64,000 nt of DNA from NCBI GenBank assembly GCA_018350325.1, contig JAEVLN010000005.1:630142-694141 (forward strand), written 5' to 3'. This document shows positions 58,471 through 64,000 of this stretch, piece by piece. Position 1 is the first letter of the stretch; each line of letters starts with the position of its first letter. Source of the stretch: Globodera rostochiensis (taxonomy: Eukaryota > Nematoda > Chromadorea > Rhabditida > Heteroderidae). Below the pieces are notes generated by a model. The model did not search any database, was not told where the DNA came from, and saw only the letters and a list, made by a program, of their open reading frames with translations. Made by a program: the position numbers and the translations under genes.

Positions 58471-59776
58471 TTCTTTCTTTCTTGGAGAGGAATTATTTTG
58501 GTTTTGATCCGCGTAAGGGCTTCTTAAGTCAAGATGGAATTTGAGCTCAAACTCAAGACTCGAACTAACAAATCTTAATCACAACGTCTTTAAAAGAACG
58601 ATTTTAAAATTTCTTTCTTCTTAAATAGCGGAAGCATCGGTACGCGGTTGGTTGGTCCATGATCAGTAGTGATCAGAGTGATGAATGTTATTGGGATCAG
58701 TGAAAGGCGCACAACAAAAACAAATTATAAACAATTTAGTTACACATTACTGGGGGAAGGTTAGCAAGTTGTTTTGCAGGTTATTGCTGTGCAGTCAACA
58801 CTGGAACAAGTTATGCTGGAGTGTCCCAAAATGTGTCAATAGAAATAAAAGAAAATAAATGTAATAATTACCTACTTAAAAGGGTTGTTGATATTTGAAA
58901 AATTACACATGCCATCATTACGAAATACCGTATATACTGTTTTAATCCCTCACCCGTAATAATCCCCCACTCTCTGAGTATCTGAACTCACAAAACCCAT
59001 TCATTTTCTCCTGTAATAATCTCCCACCCTCTAATAATGTCGGCCTTTCTGAGGAGGTTGAAAAATAACCCCACATGGGGGATTAAAACAGTATACATAT
59101 ACGGCTAACGATTTTTAGTCTACACTCCATAAATGAAACTTAAATCATCTATTATTTAGCAATTAGTCATAATTAATTATTGGGTTTGTACTGTAGAGTC
59201 TCTATTTCAGCTCTCGGTGTCAGGCGATGTCGATAGGTACCGCCGTGAAATTTTTTTTTATGTATCGGGTTTTACTTCAAAAGGTTTTGATGGGAGACCA
59301 AAAATTTGCACCAAAGTCAAAGTCCATCCGAATGATCGTCAAACGTGCCCCAAATAGAAAACAAAAACATTTTTGTTCTTATTTTGATCAACAAACCAAC
59401 GACAGTGGCGACCTTATTTAAGGCTATTTTTAATGTATTTGATTATCGCCCCCTCGGGCGTCCGGTTCCAAAGCGCCCTTTTTTGATTTCTTGGAAAAAT
59501 AGTGTAAGAAATCTTAAGCCTTTATATGATCCCATTTTTTTGAAACTTCTTATTTTTTGGACGTTGAGATTCTCGATCGAAATCAATTGTATTTTTTGAA
59601 GAGATTTTTTGAGAGCTCGACGAAGACCTTCAAGGTTCAAGATTTTTTGAGACTCTCGATCGACCAAAATCACCTAATATTTTTGAGATTTTTAGTGATC
59701 TCAAACGAATCGGTCAGTGAGATTTTTTTCAAGATTACTATCGATCGAAATCTCGCTGGTCCTCAAAAGTTCGGGC
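58471..59776. other. intergenic stretch with a TA-flanked MITE
   Basis: 58928-59104 is a hairpin MITE (starts CCGTATATACTGTTTTAATCCC, ends CAGTATACATATACGG), related to those at 6735 and 48643. 59560-59780 carries CGATCGAAATC-type repeats ending in GGGCTCTA, probably a truncated element into which, or next to which, the following element inserted. A degenerate GC-rich core is at about 59220-59250. No gene. Confidence 0.5.
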
Positions 59777-59784
59777 TCTAATAC

Positions 59785-60660
59785 TAGGGTTGGACAAGAC
59801 CGGATATTATCCGGGTCCCCCGGATAACGGTTCCACCGGTTCCTTGACACCCGGATACCGGTACCGGATAGTAATTTACAGCCGGATATCCGTCCGGATA
59901 CCGGATAATTTCCAATTTTTGAAAATAATAATTAAAATTTTATAAATAATCAAATTTTACGCAATTTTTGCCAAAAAGCTCTTCTTCATCTGAATCAGGC
60001 TACGGTCAAAGCGTGCCCAGAATAAAATTATTTTTTAAAAACGGAAAAACGGAAATATTTTTTAACAGAAAACAAAAAGGGCCAAAAACAACGGAAAAAT
60101 AAATGAAATAAAAAAATTATTTATTTTTAAATCATTTATTTTAATATATATTTTTTGAAATAGTATTTATTTAAAAAAATTGAAGGTTGTCTTTTTTCCA
60201 GCGGCCTTCTAAGTCTATTTAAGCTTTTAGGGGGGGGGGGGGGGGTCGGCGATGCCGATAGGCGCCGCCGAGAAAATTTTGAATTTTTGACTCAATTTGT
60301 TTTGCAACCAAAATTTTAAAAATATGGGCAATTTTTTGGAACTTTTTAAGCATGGGCGGGGTCGGCGGTTTCATTTTAACAAACTCGAAATTAGCGCAAG
60401 TATAATTTTTAAAGAAATTTTTAGCAATTTTTGTTGAGAGCCAATTGTTTACAAAAATTTTACTAGCGCTAACACCATCAAAAAAAAATCTCTCCGAAAA
60501 AATACCACCATTAGGGGTGCTTAACCCGCCCGGATCCAACCCCCGGATACCGGGTATCCCGGATCCTGGACACCCGGATACCGGTCCCGGATAATTTGCC
60601 CAAAACACCCGGATACCGGTCCCGGTTCCGGTTCCGGATACCCGTTCTTGTCCAACCCTA
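59785..60660. mobile_element. hAT-like element with CCGGATACCGG units, 8-bp TSD TCTAATAC
   Basis: It begins TAGGGTTGGACAAGA and ends TCTTGTCCAACCCTA after a short extra repeat zone. The flanks 59777-59784 and 60661-60668 are both TCTAATAC. Both ends iterate CCGGATACCGGT-type units. A poly-G run (about 60230-60246) and a palindromic GC-rich core (60245-60272) lie within. Length 876 bp, no transposase. Confidence 0.92.
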
Positions 60661-60822
60661 TCTAATACCATTAAACATGAATCGGTATTTTTTTTTGAAA
60701 TGTTTTCTTTCAAAACAATATCTAACATCTTTAGTAGGACTGCAAATTTAATTTCTGCCTTTTGTGGCTCAGCCCTTGTTAATTCTCCAAATTTTTTTTG
60801 TCTCCGATTATCAAAAGCGACA

Positions 60823-61129
60823 ATGCCACACCGGGAAGTACTGCTGCTTCAACTTCTGCTCTTGCTGATCGCTGCGGTTGTGCTGTTGCACGCCGGCTGC
60901 ACGACCGTGGCGGACTCGGCCTGTGACCGGGGCGCATGGACGGGCTGTCTGTTGTGGGGCGAGGACAGCAAATGCGGGCACACGTCCAACATCGGCGCAT
61001 ACAACACACAGCTATGGCATGCCTTTATTTTATTTTATTAATTTGTTTTATTTTACGATGAATTTGTTGCTCAGGCGAAGCTGTGGCTTTCTCTGTGCCG
61101 GTGTCGACGTGTGCTGCCCGGAACATTGA
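60823..61129 (+). CDS. small secreted cysteine-rich peptide
   Basis: Two exons (60823-61016 and 61075-61129) encode 82 residues. MPHREVLLLQLLLLLIAAVVLL is a strong signal peptide. The mature part has Cys at GAWTGCLLW, DSKCGH, SCGFLCAG and a final VCCPEH, a spacing like disulfide-rich secreted peptides. The intron is best read as GC-AG (CTATG|GCATGC), which restores the Cys-rich frame; no GT donor is available in the right place. With a different junction the protein would lose most Cys. Function unknown: antimicrobial peptide or effector are guesses. Confidence 0.6.
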
Positions 61130-61144
61130 TTCATTTGAGTGAAT

Positions 61145-61309
61145 ATGGCACTAAGAAAATCCATAATTATAAGCATCATTACCGCCATTGTCTTTGCTAG
61201 CAATGGAATCTTTACTATGTATTTAACTCTTTTTTTCTTGGAAGCTTGTGGTATAATGCACGAATTGACTTTTATTTTTCAAAAAAATTACAAATTCTTT
61301 TCAAAGTGA
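61145..61309 (+). CDS. possible 54-residue secreted or membrane peptide
   Basis: A short open frame starts 16 bp after the stop of the preceding Cys-rich peptide gene. Its N-terminus MALRKSIIISIITAIVFASNG looks like a signal peptide, followed by a second hydrophobic stretch. No splice sites or homologue are recognised. It may be chance or the 3'-UTR of the gene before it. Confidence 0.25.
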   Translation: MALRKSIIISIITAIVFASNGIFTMYLTLFFLEACGIMHELTFIFQKNYKFFSK

Positions 61310-62099
61310 TTGAAGGCGTGCGAAATGGGAAAAGGATAAAGGAAAGCATTATTATTCAATCAAATGCATAATTTAATTTCTTGGGTGTGAGTAAAGCTGA
61401 TCGCCACGCAGAGGCCCGTTGTAGAAGACGACAAAAATAACATACTTATTTTAATTAACAAAAAATTCAGAGGTCCCCGACCGCGATCCCCGTTCGACCG
61501 TACGTCTCGTAGGGTTGATTTGTATTTCAATAAATAAATATGTAAGTGGCGGGTGCCCAAACTTTTGCTCAATGAATGTTTTGAAAGAAAGATGTTTGGA
61601 TGTTTATTTATGCTTACTATCCGTTGTCCTGTTTGTTTTCAACACGTTTATTCACCAAAATTATTATCGCCGGGGGGGGGGGAGGACTTATGGGACAAAA
61701 AGTTTGAATAACAAACAAAAATAAGTTGAATATTAAAAGGGGATTCAACGCCTGCGGCGGGGGGGGGGGGTGGCCTTCCTGCTGGCAATCATTGCTTTCC
61801 TTTATTCGCCGAATCATTCCAACATTTATCTGCTGTTTCAGGGGGTTTTGGGCTTCGATGTCCCAGAATTAAATTGTCAACAAAAAAGTAAAATTATCCT
61901 TTTTTATTATTAAATCTTCACTGAAACATTTTATCCGGATTGTCTGAGTCCAGGGGGTATCGGGTTTAATATGTTAAAATTAAGTGTTTGTTTTAAAATT
62001 CCAAAAGTCATTTTGTACTACTGATTTTGGTGCCTATTTTATTCTTTATTTATTTATATTTTGTTGCATTTAGATCATCAGAACATTTTTGATTAAAAA
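61310..62099. repeat. intergenic stretch with a diverged repeat also at 14.4 kb
   Basis: 61590-61840 (GATGTTTGGATGTTTAT, a poly-G run, then CATTCCAACATTTATCTG) matches 14440-14610 in the same order with differences. Two poly-G runs are at about 61672 and 61760. No gene. Confidence 0.5.
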
Positions 62100-64000
62100 A
62101 TGTTGAGACGGATCAAAAAGTACGAACACCGGCTATCAGACGGACGGGAACTTATTTATTACGATGACGCCGACACAAAATTGGATCCCAAACGAAGAGA
62201 AGACGGACGTCAGCCATCGCAAAGGCCGCAAACGGCACGGATGCGCCAAGTAAATTTATTTATTTATTCATTTTTAAACATTTAAATATTTTAAACGGTT
62301 CAAGTCCGTTTCCCTTGCCCGTGAAAAAGAATTTAGGCCTGGTGATCTACTTTAACAAAATATCAGTCCAGATCGGGGTCCGATTATTCCGACCTTTAGA
62401 ACTGGACCAGCAGATCAGAATCAGCTTCCTCATATATATATCTAATCAGAATTTAATCAGATTACAAGATAAAATCAAATAAATGCGGCACATAATTCGG
62501 ATCGGATCATTTGGGTGCCGCACAATGACTTTTCAGGACCCGCTGATCGGCGATTGGGTGTCCGTTGCGGTCGCTCGCCAAAATCGCGCCTATCTGCCGC
62601 CTGCCGAGTGTGACCCGTTGGCGCCGCAATGTGCCACGAATCCCGGCGCCGAAATCCCGTCCTGCTACGACGTGGCCGTGTTCGAGAACAAATCGCCCGC
62701 CTTCGGCCCGTTGCTGGAACCACCGGCGTGGTCGCCGCCTCAAGGCTTGACTGAACTTGGCACAATTGGACTGGGCCGAGAGATGACTTCGGTGTGGACT
62801 GTACATACATGGAAAAATCAAAAATATTTGAAGATTATGTTCGGATTCTGCCTAAAAATATGAAAGTAAAATATATTTTAATCTTCAGTTAAAAAAGTAA
62901 TAATAAAAACGGATTAATATTTATAAATAGGAAAAATTAAGGTCGGACGATGTGAAGTTGTCTGTTTTACGCCTGAACATTCCGGCTCTTTTGGCACATT
63001 TAGTCCTTCCCGGGCACGGACAATCATCGAAGTCTTCATATTTTCAACATTTAAATTTAACTATTTTATTTTATTCCTAAAATTTGCCATAATTTCAAAT
63101 TTTTATTTCCAAGGCCTGGGCTGATCGGACCGCAGCACTGTCGGCCATTCCGAACATTCAGCAAATATTTCCATTCGCAAATTGTGGCGAAGCCGTGACG
63201 CTGCACCATCCGCACGGCCAAATCTACGCTTATCCGTATATTACGCCAAGAACACAGGCGTTAATTGCTTCTTTGGATAAATACGGTACATTAAAGCAAT
63301 TTGTTGTGCGCGGTTTATTTATTTTACGGTCAAATCACAAAAAAATACTACACGATGATCATTAATTAAATTTTAAAAAAGTTCCGAGTTGGTTGGCGAT
63401 GACTATTCAGTAAATTTTGACGTTTGTTCATTTATTGGGTTAAATTTCCAATTCGTCATTTTCAAGACGTACCTTGGCTAACATTTATAAAAAAATTTTC
63501 AATGCCATCGGTTTTCAGGGCCATCTCTGTTTGCGGACATTTTGCTCTTTGAGCAGTCCGGCGAGCGGTTGGTGCTCGCCGGCGACCATTGGACCGCGTT
63601 TGTGCCATTCGCCGCCCGGTGGCCCATTGAAGTTCACATTTTGCCGCATCGGCACATCGCCGACATCGCCGCAACATCGGAGGTGGAACGTGCCGAATTA
63701 GCCACCGTTTACCTGCGCGTATTGCGCGGCATCGACGAGCTTTACGCCGACGGCACGCCGACGCCGTACACCGTCGCATGGCACCAAGTCTGAGAATGAG
63801 ACGATCCGTACTATAAAATTCAATCAGGCCCCCGTCCATGTTCGTCGTGATGAAATCCGGCTGATGTGCCAGATCACTTCGCCCCGTCGGGCGGTGGACA
63901 AACTGAAGTTTGTGGCGGGCTCCGAGGCGGCCATGGGCGCCTGGGTGGGCGACATTGTGCCAGAACTGGGCGCCAAGAGCTTGCGCGAGGCCATTCAACG
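62100..64000 (+). CDS. GALT: galactose-1-phosphate uridylyltransferase, actinobacterial-like (3' end beyond window)
   Basis: Exons 62100-62249, 62537-62791 (or 62800), 62942-63031, 63114-63285, 63519-63787 and 63828 onwards join in phase. The enzyme swaps UMP between UDP-glucose and galactose-1-phosphate (Leloir pathway, cytosol). The active-site histidine motif is HHPHGQIYAY. Other matches: LSDGRELIYYDDAD at the N-terminus, DPLIGDWVSVAVARQ, YDVAVFENKSPAFGP, WTAFVPFAARWPIEVHILP, TVAWHQ and LKFVAGSEAAMGAW near the window end. These are the signatures of actinobacterial GalT; animal GALT has HPHCQ and a different N-terminus. A zinc CxxC is not seen (ECDPLAPQC instead). Six exons with GT-AG introns show it is a nuclear gene. 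The exact end of exon 2 is uncertain. Confidence 0.88.

Overview
The window looks like nuclear DNA of a nematode, most probably a plant-parasitic cyst nematode (Globodera/Heterodera type). The reasons are AT-rich intergenic DNA, compact multi-exon genes with many 40-400 nt introns, 3' splice sites of the form TTTCAG placed just upstream of start codons (possible spliced-leader sites), several GC-AG introns, a U1 snRNA whose 5' end reads AAACUUACCUGG, and small secreted Cys- or Gly-rich proteins. Genus is inference; a nematode is near certain. No prokaryotic operons or CRISPR arrays are present.

Layout. 1-5.2 kb: 3' part of an unrecognised gene with a 2.35 kb repeat-filled intron. 7.3-10.3 kb: an unrecognised gene whose signal-peptide exon is split by a hAT-like element. 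11.5-17.8 kb: an RNA-gene neighbourhood, with U1 snRNA(-), U6 snRNA(+), U3 snoRNA(-) and a broken U6(+), a BTB/BACK gene between them, and a transposon carrying a captured gene fragment (13.2-14.1 kb). 18.0-27.3 kb: GEMIN8 (SMN complex), a complete GAK/auxilin-type kinase with a J domain, and the 5' end of a TMCO4 gene. 27.5-29.5 kb: a mosaic of direct and inverted pieces of these genes. 32.8-40.1 kb: a 13-exon gene for a 575-residue secreted protein. 40.4-49.9 kb: second copy of the GAK-TMCO4 segment, in which GAK is gutted but TMCO4 is complete. 50-53.2 kb: two hAT-like elements. 53.3-61.3 kb: four or five small secreted-protein genes. 62.1 kb to the end: a GALT gene that resembles actinobacterial GalT more than animal GALT.

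Main themes. (1) A tandem segmental duplication (about 20.8-27.3 kb against 40.4-45.5 kb) has resolved reciprocally: GAK survives in copy 1, TMCO4 in copy 2. (2) At least ten non-autonomous elements carry perfect 8-bp target-site duplications; most have terminal regions built from a short iterated motif that differs from element to element. Two more have 9-bp duplications. (3) GALT is a candidate ancient bacterial gene transfer that now carries introns. GAK would act in clathrin uncoating, GEMIN8 in snRNP assembly, TMCO4 is a membrane alpha/beta-hydrolase-like protein of unknown role, and GALT acts in the Leloir pathway. All exon boundaries were derived by hand from splice motifs plus reading-frame phase; exon sums were checked for divisibility by three.
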